64,000 nucleotides of DNA, taken from NCBI GenBank assembly GCA_016704445.1, contig JADJAE010000009.1:124001-188000 (forward strand), written 5' to 3'. Both the position numbers and the translations under genes were made by a program. The notes under the pieces are model-generated. The model worked only from the letters and a program-made list of their open reading frames with translations, had not been told where the DNA came from and did no database searches. This document shows positions 1 through 8,734 of the stretch, in pieces. This DNA comes from Deltaproteobacteria bacterium (GTDB lineage Bacteria; Myxococcota_A; Polyangia; Polyangiales; Ga0077539). The stretch's first letter is position 1; each line of letters begins with the position of its first letter.

Positions 1-773
1 TCCACGACCAGCGCGTCTCCGCGACGCTCGAGCTCCTGCGCTCGGGGCTCCCTGCCTCGGCCCGGGGGCCCTTCACCGACGCCATCTTCGCCCGCCAGCC
101 CACCTACTCTCCCGGCGGGGCGCGCTTCTCCGAGGCGCTCTTCGACTGGGAGCTCGCCGCCCTCCAGCACCCGGCGTGGCCTCGCTCGGGCAGGGTGCTG
201 CTGGGCGGGGCCGGGGGAGGCCGCGAACTCTCTGCGCTCTCGGCGCTCGGCTACGAGGTCGACGCCTTCGAGCCCTCGGCGCTGGCCGACGACCTCGCCC
301 GGGTGGCCCTCGCCGCATCCACCGCCTGCACCGGGCTACGAGGAGACTACGAGGCGCTGGTCCGGGCGCTGACCGGAGGCGATGGACCCCTCCGATCGCT
401 CGGTCCCCCGAGGCGCTTCGACGCCGTGGTGCTGGGGTGGGGGAGCCTGTCGCATCTGCTGGATCCCTCGGCGCACCGGGCGCTCCTGCGGGCGCTGCGC
501 CGGGCGTGGCCCTCGGCCCCGGTGCTGTTGAGCGTGCACCGCCTCCCCTCGGAGCCTTCGCTCCCCCGGGCGGCCCGTGTGGTGCGTCGGGTGGCCGCAG
601 GGCTCGGGTGGCCCGGGGCGGAGCTGCCCGACGCGGTGGGCTTCCAACCCTTCGCGGGCTTCATCTACCGCTTCGGCGAGCGTGAACTCGAGGAGCTGGC
701 CAAGGGGGCGGGCTACGTCGCCACGATCCGGACGCGGCCCTACCTCCACGGGGTGCTGGTGCCCGCGGGCTGA
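1..773 (+). CDS. SAM-dependent methyltransferase-like protein, C-terminal part
   Basis: The frame is open from base 3 to the TGA at 771-773, so the start lies outside the window; about 256 residues are visible. The segment VLLGGAGGGRELSALSALGY fits motif I of class I methyltransferases (Gly-rich loop after the first strand), followed by an acidic residue in VDAFEPS where the second strand would bind the SAM ribose. FDAVVLGWGSLSHLL fits the post-motif region. No substrate can be deduced. An internal ATG near 195 would remove the sequence before the Gly-rich loop, so it is not the real start. It is separated from bamA by 87 bp with no clear promoter. A SAM-binding Rossmann fold is a fair inference; exact function is unknown. 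Confidence 0.6.
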   Translation, partial: HDQRVSATLELLRSGLPASARGPFTDAIFARQPTYSPGGARFSEALFDWELAALQHPAWPRSGRVLLGGAGGGRELSALSALGYEVDAFEPSALADDLARVALAASTACTGLRGDYEALVRALTGGDGPLRSLGPPRRFDAVVLGWGSLSHLLDPSAHRALLRALRRAWPSAPVLLSVHRLPSEPSLPRAARVVRRVAAGLGWPGAELPDAVGFQPFAGFIYRFGERELEELAKGAGYVATIRTRPYLHGVLVPAG

Positions 774-860
774 GGCGTCGCGGCGATCGGGCGTCGCCAG
801 ATTGCTGCGGTCAGCCTTGCCGGTGTTGGCGAGCCCGGGTTATAGCGCCGCGCGCAAAAG

Positions 861-3470
861 ATGGGTTCTGTGCAACGGCGGCTGGCTTGTCTCCTTGCGT
901 GTGTGTGCGCGCTCGTCTCCCTGCGCGCCGGGGCGCAGCCGCAGCCGCCGAGGCTACGGCTCGACACGGAGGCCCTTGAGCTACCGCCCCCGCCTCCGGC
1001 CGCCCAGGCGACGCCGACGGCGGGCGAGCCCGCAGCCGAGACCCCGCCGGAGACCACCGCCGAGACCCCTGCGGAGGCCCCCGAGACCACGCCTCCGGCC
1101 CGCACCGACGAGGCCTGCCAGCGGGTGGTCAACATCCGCTTCATGGGCCTGCGCCGCGTCAACGCGGAAGACCTCCAGCAGTCGATCAGGGTGCGCACCG
1201 GGGAGTGCCTCGACCGCGCCCGCGCCTCGCGCGACGCCCGCACGCTCTGGGACCTCGGCTTCTTCCGCGACGTGCGCGTCGGGGTCGAGCGCGCCGAAGG
1301 GGGCGTCGAGGTCCGCTACCGGGTGAGCGAGCGGCCGACGGTTCACGCGGTGCGCTTCGAGGGCTACGACGACGTCGACGAGGACAAGCTCCGCGAGACC
1401 ATCGACATCCGCGACGGCTCGGTGCTCTCCGAGTCGGCGGTGCGCCGCAACGTCCAGAAGCTGCTCGACCTCTACGAGGAGAAGGGCTTCTTCCTCGCCC
1501 GGGTGACGCACACCGTCGAGCCCCGGCCCGGCGACCGCAACGAGGTGGACATCGTGTTCCGCATCGTCGAGGGCACGCAGGTGCAGGTGCGGAGCGTCCA
1601 GTTCATCGGCAATCACAGCCTTACGGACACCGAGCTCCGCGGCGTGATGAGCACCAACACCAGCGGGTTCTTCTCGTTCATCACCTCCAGCGGCACCTAC
1701 CGCGAAGAGGCGTTTCGCAACGACATGGACCTGCTGCAGGCGGCCTACTACGACCGCGGGCACCTCACCGTCGAGATCTCCACCCCCCGCGTCGCGCTCT
1801 CTCCCGACCGTCGCTTCATCGACATCGTGATCCCCGTCCGCGAGGGGCCGCGCTACCGCATCGGCCGCCTCCGCGTGCAGGAGGTCGACGAGGACGGCAA
1901 CGAGGTCGAGCCCCTCGGCGGTCGCCGCCAGATGCGGGAGCGCGTGCACGCGGTGCCGGGCGACTACTTCTCCCGCAGCGTCATCGGCCGCGACATCGTG
2001 GCGGTGCAGACCCACTACCGCGACGCCGGCTACGCCAACGTCGAGGTCACGCCGGACATCCAGCCCGACACCGGGCGGCGCACCGTCGACCTCACCGTGC
2101 GCATCGTGCGCGGGCCGGTGGTGACCATCCACCGCATCGAGGTGCGCGGCAACGCCAAGACCAGCGAGCGGGTGATCCGTCGGGAGATGCAGATCATCGA
2201 GGGCGAGCGCTACAGCGAGAGCGACTACCAGAACTCGCGCCGGCGCATCATGGCGCTTGGGTACTTCGAGCGCGTCGACCTCTCCACCGAGCCCGTCGAG
2301 GGCCACCCCGACCAGCTCGTGGTCAACGTCGAGGTCGCCGAGCGTCCCACCGGAACCTTCCAGATCGGCGCGGGCTTCTCCTCCGTGGAGAACTTCATCG
2401 CGACGGCGCAGATCCAGCAGCTCAACCTCTTCGGCCGCGGCCAGTCGCTGACGCTCCAGGCGCAGCTCTCGGGCCTGCGCCAGATCTTCTCGCTGCGCTT
2501 CGTCGAGCCCTACTTCCTCGACTCCAACTGGACCTTCGCGGTCGACCTCTACAACACGGTGCGCGCGTACACGGACTTCAGCCGCACCAGCACCGGCGGC
2601 ACGCTCACCTTCGGCTATCCCATCATCGGGCAGGACCTCCGCCTCTTCGCCAGCTACACGGGCGAGCAGGTCGGCGCCAACACCAGCACCTCCACCGGGC
2701 TCTTCGGTCAGACCACGCTCCCGTCGGCCTTCCGCAGCCTGCCGCTGGCCAACATCTTCCAGTCGGGCTTCACCAGCTCGGTGGGCCTCTCGATGGCCTA
2801 CGACAGCCGCGACAACCGGCTCACCCCGACGGACGGCATCTACGCCCGCCTCGGCGTCGACATGGCCGACAGCGTCCTCGGCAGCCAGAACGTCTACACC
2901 CGCGTGTCGGGCTGGTTCCGCTTCTACCGCCCGCTCTTCTCGGGCGTGGTCTTCAAGATGAACCTCCAGGGCGGCGTGGTGTTCAGCCACCGCGCGCAGG
3001 GCGTTCCGATCTTCGAGCGCTTCTTCCTCGGCGGCATCTTCGACGTGCGCGGCTACCGCCTCCGCACCATCGCCCCGCGGCTCCAGCTCCCGCTCTCTCA
3101 GGACCCCAACGCCGCCCTTGTCTCCAACGGCGCGGTCATCGGCGGCAACATCCAGGGGTACTACAACCTGGAGGTCGAGTTCCCGATCCTCACCGCGGTG
3201 GGCCTGCGCGGCGTGATCTTCAGCGACGGCGGCAACGTGTTCAACTCCGAGGCGCAGTACTGCGGCGCGGGCGGCACCGGGCTCGCCTCGGTGGTCGACC
3301 CCTGCACGCGCTTCCAGGACAACCCCCTCAACCTCCGCTTCTCCGCGGGCTTCGGCGTCCGCTGGCAGAGCCCCCTCGGCCTGCTGCGCTTCGAGTGGGG
3401 CTTCCCCCTCAACCGCCTCCCCTACGAAGAGTCCTCGGTCTTCGAGTTCACCATCGGCAACTTCTTCTGA
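861..3470 (+). CDS. bamA: Outer membrane protein assembly factor BamA (Omp85)
   Basis: 869 residues. It would be the central subunit of the BAM complex that folds and inserts beta-barrels into the outer membrane. There is an N-terminal signal peptide (LACLLACVCALVSLRAGAQ), then a Pro/Ala/Thr-rich linker to about residue 80 that is longer than in enterobacterial BamA. Five POTRA-like repeats follow (about 85-510), each with the strand-helix-helix-strand pattern; the last contains IHRIEVRGNAKTSERVIRRE. The C-terminal half is a 16-strand barrel with the diagnostic FDVRGYRL (VRGF/VRGY motif of loop 6) and ends in an aromatic residue (IGNFF) as usual for barrel proteins. The next gene is convergent, so bamA is not followed here by the skp/lpxD genes common in other proteobacteria. 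Confidence 0.96.
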   Translation: MGSVQRRLACLLACVCALVSLRAGAQPQPPRLRLDTEALELPPPPPAAQATPTAGEPAAETPPETTAETPAEAPETTPPARTDEACQRVVNIRFMGLRRVNAEDLQQSIRVRTGECLDRARASRDARTLWDLGFFRDVRVGVERAEGGVEVRYRVSERPTVHAVRFEGYDDVDEDKLRETIDIRDGSVLSESAVRRNVQKLLDLYEEKGFFLARVTHTVEPRPGDRNEVDIVFRIVEGTQVQVRSVQFIGNHSLTDTELRGVMSTNTSGFFSFITSSGTYREEAFRNDMDLLQAAYYDRGHLTVEISTPRVALSPDRRFIDIVIPVREGPRYRIGRLRVQEVDEDGNEVEPLGGRRQMRERVHAVPGDYFSRSVIGRDIVAVQTHYRDAGYANVEVTPDIQPDTGRRTVDLTVRIVRGPVVTIHRIEVRGNAKTSERVIRREMQIIEGERYSESDYQNSRRRIMALGYFERVDLSTEPVEGHPDQLVVNVEVAERPTGTFQIGAGFSSVENFIATAQIQQLNLFGRGQSLTLQAQLSGLRQIFSLRFVEPYFLDSNWTFAVDLYNTVRAYTDFSRTSTGGTLTFGYPIIGQDLRLFASYTGEQVGANTSTSTGLFGQTTLPSAFRSLPLANIFQSGFTSSVGLSMAYDSRDNRLTPTDGIYARLGVDMADSVLGSQNVYTRVSGWFRFYRPLFSGVVFKMNLQGGVVFSHRAQGVPIFERFFLGGIFDVRGYRLRTIAPRLQLPLSQDPNAALVSNGAVIGGNIQGYYNLEVEFPILTAVGLRGVIFSDGGNVFNSEAQYCGAGGTGLASVVDPCTRFQDNPLNLRFSAGFGVRWQSPLGLLRFEWGFPLNRLPYEESSVFEFTIGNFF

Positions 3471-3565
3471 CGGCGGTCCTGGGCGGTTCTCGCTCCCATC
3501 AGGGGCGCCCGCCCACGCCCACGCCCACAGTCCCCGGCCTCACCGGAGCGCAGCGACGGGTGCAC

Positions 3566-3618
3566 CCGCCCACGCTTCCATCGCGCGCTCCCGCCCACCG
3601 CTTCCATCGCACGCTCCC
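3566..3618. repeat. Imperfect 26-bp tandem direct repeat
   Basis: Two adjacent copies of a CGCCCAC(C)GCTTCCATCGC-type unit (about 3567-3592 and 3592-3618) lie between the convergent ends of bamA and the 641-codon gene. They differ by one inserted base and one substitution. A shorter CGCCCA/CGCCCA run lies just upstream near 3510-3530. No function is evident; this looks like a local duplication in the spacer. Confidence 0.5.
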
Positions 3619-3661
3619 GACCTCCACGGTCGTGCGGCGAATCCCGGGCGGCGTCGAAGGG

Positions 3662-5587
3662 TCAGTGAAGGGCGGGGCGGTTGCGGGCGCGGGTAAGCGA
3701 GCGGCGCATGGAGTCGATGCAGCGGCGGTTGGCGTCGGGCGCGCCGACGGAGACGCGCACCCACCCGCGGCGCAGATGGTGGCTCGCCAGCGCGCGGATG
3801 AACACCCCGTCGCCGAGCATCGACTGCACCAGGGCCTCGGCGCTCCAGCCCGTGTCGTGGATGTCGAGCAGGAGGAAGTTGCCGTCGCCGTCGAAGACCG
3901 ACACGCCGGGGAGGGAGCCCAGCTCACGGCGCAGCACGTCGCGCTCCTCGCGCAGCAGGGCTCGCTGGCGGTCGTACTCCGCCACGTCGTCGAGGGCCGC
4001 GAGGGCGGCGGCGAGGGCGACGGTGGAGACGTTCCAGGGGAGCTTCACCCGGTTGAGCAGGCGGGCGACCGGGGGGCAGGCGAGGGCGTAGCCGACGCGA
4101 AGGCCCGCGAGGCCGAAGGCCTTGGAGAAGGTGCGCGCGACGATGAGGTTGGGGTTCGCGGCGATCATGGACGCCACGGAGTGGTCGTCGGCGCTGAACT
4201 CCACGTAGGCCTCGTCGACCACCACGGGGATGCCGGGGCGCAGCACGCGGCGGAGGGTGCCCTCGTCCAGACGACGGCCCGTCGGGTTGTTGGGCGAGCA
4301 GAGGAAGAGCAGCTTGGTGCGCTCGGTCACCGCGCGCATGACGGCCGAGGCGTCGATCTCGAGGTCGTCGCGCATGGGCACCAGCACGGGCACTCCGCCC
4401 GCGAGGCGCGTGCGGGCCTCGTACATGGAGAAGGTCGGAACCGCGATGACGACCTCCTCGCCGGGCGCCACGAAGGCGCGCACCAGAAGGTCGATGACCT
4501 CGCTCGATCCGGCGCCGAGCACGCAGCTCTCGGCGTCGAGGCCGACGGCGCCTGCGAGGCGGGAGCGGAGTTCCTTCGCCATCGAGGAGTTGGGGTATCG
4601 GTGCCCTCGGGAGAGGGCCTTCACCACCGCCTCGATGACCCTGGGCGAAGGGGGGAAGGGGCTCTCGTTCGACATGAGCCTGGCGAACTCGTCGTTGCCG
4701 TTGCGGGAGTCCTGGTCGGCGAGGGCGAAGTGGTCTTCCCGGTAGGGCGAGGCGCCGCGCACCCAGGAGGGCGCGAACATCTCCATGGCCTCGGGCTCGA
4801 TGGGGTGCCCCGGAACATGGTCCCCGTCGGCGTCGTCGAGGCCGTCGCCGAAGACCCGGAGCATCGCCTCGGCGCGGGCCTGGGCCTCGGGCGTGTCGAC
4901 GTCGATCCAGCGGGCGTCGCCGACGTCCACCGCCACGAAGCGGCCGGTGGCGGCGAGCGCGCGCACCCCGTCGGACAGCGACGCGTCACCGCCTCGGAGG
5001 AACACCTCGTCGAGCGCGTCAGCCAGGGCGCTGTTCACCCGGAAGATGCCCGTGTCGATGGCGTTGAAGGCGTCGAGCTCCTTGCTGATGGCCCCGATGC
5101 GACCCGCCTCGACCAGCACCTTGGTGGCGTCGTCGAGGTCGAAGCAGCGCTCGATGTCGAAGTCGACCCCCAGGGCGCAGGCCCCGGCGGGGATCTCCGC
5201 GCGCACCAGCCGACGCAGCAGCGCCGGGGCCACGAGGTGGTCGGCCATGGTGAGCAGGCACTCGCGGTCGAGAAACTCCCGCGCGGCGAGCAGCGAGAGC
5301 CCGTTGGAACGCTCCCACAGGGCGTTCTCGACGAAGTGCACGGTGACCCCGGCGTGCAGGGCCTCGTCGGCCAGCGCGGCCTGGATGCGGTCGCCCTCGT
5401 AGCCGACGACCACCACCGCCTCGCGAATGCCCTCGGAGGCCAGCGTGCGCAGGATGCGGCCGATGAGCGGCACCCCCGCGACCGGGCGCAGCGGCTTGGG
5501 GAGGGCATCGCCCCGGTCGAGCCGCGAGCCGCGCCCCGCCGCCAGGATGATCGCCCGCTCGACCCGACGCTTCGCCGCACCGCTCAT
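3662..5587 (-). CDS. Fusion: inositol-phosphate-cytidylyltransferase-like NTase + HisC-like aminotransferase
   Basis: 641 residues. N-terminal domain (about 8-245): a sugar/alcohol-phosphate nucleotidyltransferase with ILAAGRGSRL, LPKPL, MADHLV and RWIDVDTPEE-like elements. The stretch DLDDATKVLVEAGRIGAISK followed by AIDTGIF resembles the CTP:inositol-1-phosphate cytidylyltransferase part of archaeal/Thermotoga IPCT-DIPPS enzymes. C-terminal domain (about 290-630): fold-type I aminotransferase of the histidinol-phosphate type, with SPNNPTG, VDEAYVEF and the PLP lysine near residue 489 in TFSKAFGLAGLRVGY. It probably activates a phospho-alcohol with CTP and makes or modifies an amino group on the same metabolite. 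A comparable architecture is known for PntC (2-aminoethylphosphonate cytidylyltransferase/transaminase), but no PEP mutase is visible here. It is the last gene of a minus-strand cassette. Domain calls are firm; substrate is unknown. Confidence 0.8.
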   Translation of the reverse strand: MSGAAKRRVERAIILAAGRGSRLDRGDALPKPLRPVAGVPLIGRILRTLASEGIREAVVVVGYEGDRIQAALADEALHAGVTVHFVENALWERSNGLSLLAAREFLDRECLLTMADHLVAPALLRRLVRAEIPAGACALGVDFDIERCFDLDDATKVLVEAGRIGAISKELDAFNAIDTGIFRVNSALADALDEVFLRGGDASLSDGVRALAATGRFVAVDVGDARWIDVDTPEAQARAEAMLRVFGDGLDDADGDHVPGHPIEPEAMEMFAPSWVRGASPYREDHFALADQDSRNGNDEFARLMSNESPFPPSPRVIEAVVKALSRGHRYPNSSMAKELRSRLAGAVGLDAESCVLGAGSSEVIDLLVRAFVAPGEEVVIAVPTFSMYEARTRLAGGVPVLVPMRDDLEIDASAVMRAVTERTKLLFLCSPNNPTGRRLDEGTLRRVLRPGIPVVVDEAYVEFSADDHSVASMIAANPNLIVARTFSKAFGLAGLRVGYALACPPVARLLNRVKLPWNVSTVALAAALAALDDVAEYDRQRALLREERDVLRRELGSLPGVSVFDGDGNFLLLDIHDTGWSAEALVQSMLGDGVFIRALASHHLRRGWVRVSVGAPDANRRCIDSMRRSLTRARNRPALH

Positions 5588-5704
5588 GGAATCAAATGCC
5601 TCACGAAGCCACCGGTCTTTCGCCGCACACCACCACGGAGCCGGTCTTCGTGGCCGTCCCGCTTCAACCGCGCGGCTCTAACACGGTCGGCCTCGGGGTC
5701 GCAA

Positions 5705-6427
5705 TCAACCTGCGGAGCGCACCAGATCGACCGCCCGGGCGAGGTCCGCCGGGTCGTCGACCTCCGTCCAGGGCAGGTCGCCGACGCCCACGCAGGCCAT
5801 CCGCACGCCTCGCGCGACGACGTCGGCATACACGTCTTCGTAATAGAGGTCCGTGCGCCCGGCGTTCACCGCGGAGGCCACCGCGGCCGACAGCGCCTCG
5901 CGCGCCCGCTCGCCGAACCACTCGACGCCGATGGACTCGCCCATGGCCTCGGCCGGCGCGATGCCCTTGCCGAAGCGCGCTGCCACGCCGTCCCGGGCGC
6001 TCACCTTCATGGCCTCGTCGCGCACGGGCTGCCGGTCGTCGACGGCCACCGCGGCCCCGTCGCCCCGGCGCAGCACCCTCGGCAGCAGCGCCCCGGTGAA
6101 GACCACGTCGCCGTCGAGCTTCACCACGTCCCCCGCGGTCACCGCCCCGAGGGCGCGGTGGAGCGAGACGATGTTCTGGGTGGTGGCGTAGTCGGGGTTG
6201 TGGACGAAGGTCACCGGGAGGGGGCACCCGGCGAGGGCGGCGTGGACGGCCTCGGCCGCGTAGCCCGTGGAGAGCACCAGGCGGGTGACGCCCGCCGCCG
6301 AGAGAAGCCGCACCTGGCGGGCGAGGATGGTCTCCTCGCCGATGGAGACGAGGCACTTGGGGCGATGGTCGGTGAGCGGACGGAGCCGGCTCCCGACGCC
6401 CGCCACCAGCAGGATCGCCGTGGTCAT
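5705..6427 (-). CDS. Phosphocholine/inositol-phosphate cytidylyltransferase-like NTase
   Basis: 240 residues, a single LicC/MobA-like nucleotidyltransferase domain. The nucleotide-binding start is ILLVAGVGSRLRPLT with a downstream PKCLV lysine, then NPDYATTQNIVSLHRAL and LDGDVVF, which carries the metal-binding aspartates. The ATG at 6427 overlaps the TGA of the preceding phosphatidyltransferase (ATGA), indicating translational coupling. It is followed after 117 bp by a second NTase fused to an aminotransferase, so the cassette has two distinct nucleotidyltransferases. Likely role: making a CDP-alcohol (CDP-inositol, CDP-choline-like) donor for the neighbouring CDP-alcohol transferase. LicC-type and IPCT-type specificities cannot be separated by eye. 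Confidence 0.75.
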   Translation of the reverse strand: MTTAILLVAGVGSRLRPLTDHRPKCLVSIGEETILARQVRLLSAAGVTRLVLSTGYAAEAVHAALAGCPLPVTFVHNPDYATTQNIVSLHRALGAVTAGDVVKLDGDVVFTGALLPRVLRRGDGAAVAVDDRQPVRDEAMKVSARDGVAARFGKGIAPAEAMGESIGVEWFGERAREALSAAVASAVNAGRTDLYYEDVYADVVARGVRMACVGVGDLPWTEVDDPADLARAVDLVRSAG

Positions 6428-7354
6428 GACATCCCCTCGCGGGTGAAGAAGGCCCGCGAGGCGCGGCGCTGCGCGGGCACCAGCGCCAGCAGCGCGAGGT
6501 TGAACACCACCGCGCGGAAGAACACATACAGGGCGAGCTGGTCGGTCATCATGGCGACCCCGAGGCCGAAGATGTGGGTGCCGATGCCGTAGAAGCTCCA
6601 GGCGCGCATCACGCCGCGGTGCAGGAGGCGGTAGCGGGCGGCGCGCTCGATCGAGTACTCGGGCATGGCGCTGAAGCGCGAGGGGATGGACGGATCGATC
6701 CAGCCGAGGAGGGCGCGCTGCTGCGGGACGTAGCGGCGGTAGAGGAAGAAGCGCACCGCGTCGAAGAGGCGCAGGCCCTCGGACTGGAGCCCGGCGTAGT
6801 GGGCCTCGACGTCCTCGGGGTCGTCGTTGCCCTCGCGGCGCGTGGGCTGGGTGTGCACCAGGTAGACGTTCTTGAAGTGGTCGTAGAGGGTGGTGTGAAG
6901 CGAGCCGGTGACCACGGCGACGACGCCCACCGCGAGCCATAGGGCGGCCTCGGCGGGGTGCGCCCGGTGCTCCATCCACAGGTGGGCCAGCACCGGGGGG
7001 ATCACCGCGAGCTGCACGATGGCGTCGACGAGGCCGTCGAGCATGCGGCCGAAGCGGGAGCTCGACTGGCGCATGCGGGCGAGCTGGCCGTCGGAGCAGT
7101 CGACCACGGCGGAGGCGATGAGGAGCGCGCCGCCCGCCGCGAGCCACGCGGGCGCCGCGGGCGAGCGACGACCAGGTGCACCAGCCGGCCGCGATGCCCA
7201 CGAACATGGACAGCATCGTGAGCTGGTCGGGGGTGATGGCGGTGGGGTAGGCGCTGCGGGCGATCAGGTGCGCCAGCGGCCGATGGACGAAGAGGTCGAT
7301 GAGCTCCTCGACCTCCGGGGGTTTGATGGATGCGCGAAAGCTGAGGTCGGCCAT
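6424..7354 (-). pseudogene. CDP-alcohol phosphatidyltransferase, interrupted by a frameshift
   Basis: The ATG at 7354 starts MADLSFRASIKPPE and reads VHRPLAHLIARSAYPTAIT followed by a first membrane helix. The frame is then lost near 7160-7180. The family signature DCSDGQLARMRQ-x6-GRMLDGLVD (D-x2-DG-x2-AR-x8-G-x3-D-x3-D, metal and CDP binding) and four or so further membrane helices continue in another frame to the TGA at 6424. Removing one base would restore about 309 residues, the normal length. The protein would be an inner-membrane enzyme that transfers a phospho-alcohol from a CDP-alcohol. It is the first gene of the cassette and overlaps the next by 4 bp. The break may be a sequencing error, a real inactivation or, less likely, programmed. 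Remaining in the first frame gives an implausible Arg/Pro/His-rich sequence. Confidence 0.75.
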
Positions 7355-7457
7355 CGAAGCGGCGCGAGCGTTAGCACGGCGGGGACCCTGGGGTCACGTA
7401 ACGGGCCGCCCTTGCGCCCGCGCACCCATCCGGTGCATCCGGTCCGCAAGCCCACCG

Positions 7458-8696
7458 ATGTCCTCCGCCCTGATTCCCATCTTCCTCGTCATCCTCGTCG
7501 ACGTCCTCGGACTCACGCTGATCCTCCCCCTGCTGCCCTTCTACGCCGAGCGTTTCGGGGCCTCGCCGATGATGGTGGGCCTGCTCGGGGCGACCTTCGC
7601 GGCCTGCCAGCTCGTCTCCGGCCCGGTGCTGGGCCAGCTCTCCGACCGCTACGGCCGCCGTCCGCTGCTCCTCGTCTCCCAGGTCGGAACCTTCTTCGGC
7701 TTCCTCATGCTGGCCCGCGCCGAGGTGCTCTGGGTGGTCTTCCTCTCCCGGGTCATCGACGGCGCCACCGCGGGCAACCTCACCATCGCCCAGGCCTATA
7801 TCACCGACGTCACGCCCCCGGCGCACCGCGCTCGCGCCTTCGCCGTCATCGGCATCTCCTTCGGCGTCGGCTTCCTCCTCGGCCCGGCCATCTCCGGCTG
7901 GCTCGCGCAGCACGACCCCCGCTGGCCCGTCTACGCCGCCGCCGGGCTCTCCGCGACCAGCATCGCCGCCACGGCCTTCCTCCTCCGCGAGCCCACCGCC
8001 GCGCAGAAGGACGCCGCCCACGCCACCGCCGCCGATCCCGGCCCCGCGCCCCCCGCCGGGCGCCGGCTCACCGTGTTCTCCTGGGCGGGCTACACCTCGT
8101 ACTTCCGGCGTCGCACCCTCGGCACCCTGCTCGGGCTCTTCTTCTGCTTCGCCTTCTCCTTCTCCCTCTTCAGCTCCGGCTTCGCCCTCTTCTCCGAGCG
8201 CCGGCTGCTCACCGCCGCGGGCACCCCCTGGGGCGTTCGGGAGGTCGGTTACGTGTTCGCGTATTCGGGCCTCATCGCCATCCTCCTCCAGGGGGGCCTG
8301 GTGGGTCGCCTGGTGCGCCGCTTCGGAGAGCGCCCGATGGTGGGCGTCGGCTTCCTCTGCGCGGCCGTCGCCTACGCGCTGCTCGGCGTGACCTACGCGC
8401 TGCCGATCCTGCTGGTGAGCGCCTCCATCTCGGCGGTCTCGCAGAGCATCCTCCGCGCGCCGCTCACTGCGATGATCACCCAGCAGTGCCAGCGCGACGA
8501 GCAGGGCGTGGTGCTGGGGCTCACGCAGTCGATCACCTCCGTGGCGCAGATCATGGGCCCGCTGCTCTCCGGGGCGCTCATCGGCCGCGGGTGGCTGCAC
8601 GGCTGGAGCATCGCTGCCGCGCTGCCCGCCCTGGTGGCGCTCCCGCTCTGGGCGACGGTGCCGAGGAGCGCCTCCGGGGGGGTCGAGGCGCGTTGA
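7458..8696 (+). CDS. MFS transporter, TetA-like drug:proton antiporter family
   Basis: 412 residues with twelve predicted membrane helices. Start at ATG 7458 (MSSALIPIFLVILVDVLG), because the open frame upstream is low-quality and overlaps the divergent gene. Family signs: the D in helix 1 (ILVDVLGLTLILPLLPFY), motif A between helices 2 and 3 (GQLSDRYGRRPLLL), and a second pseudo-motif A after helix 8 (GRLVRRFGERP). This group exports drugs or metabolites using the proton gradient; the substrate cannot be read from sequence. It is divergent (103 bp) from the CDP-alcohol cassette and lies 38 bp upstream of the inositol-phosphate synthase gene, with which it is probably co-transcribed. Confidence 0.85.
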   Translation: MSSALIPIFLVILVDVLGLTLILPLLPFYAERFGASPMMVGLLGATFAACQLVSGPVLGQLSDRYGRRPLLLVSQVGTFFGFLMLARAEVLWVVFLSRVIDGATAGNLTIAQAYITDVTPPAHRARAFAVIGISFGVGFLLGPAISGWLAQHDPRWPVYAAAGLSATSIAATAFLLREPTAAQKDAAHATAADPGPAPPAGRRLTVFSWAGYTSYFRRRTLGTLLGLFFCFAFSFSLFSSGFALFSERRLLTAAGTPWGVREVGYVFAYSGLIAILLQGGLVGRLVRRFGERPMVGVGFLCAAVAYALLGVTYALPILLVSASISAVSQSILRAPLTAMITQQCQRDEQGVVLGLTQSITSVAQIMGPLLSGALIGRGWLHGWSIAAALPALVALPLWATVPRSASGGVEAR

Positions 8697-8734
8697 TGGT
8701 GACCGTGGCCCTCTGCTAGGGTCCGCGCCCTCCC

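Noticed and set aside
1205..6592. A 1795-codon plus-strand open frame across bamA and the cassette.
   Set aside because: It is Arg/Ala/His-rich throughout, overlaps strongly supported genes on both strands, and has no domain pattern.
5705..7354. A single 549-codon minus-strand frame joining the start of the CDP-alcohol transferase with the nucleotidyltransferase.
   Set aside because: The middle third is Arg/Pro/His-rich shadow of the transferase helices in another frame. Signature motif and ATGA overlap show two genes with a frameshift in the first.
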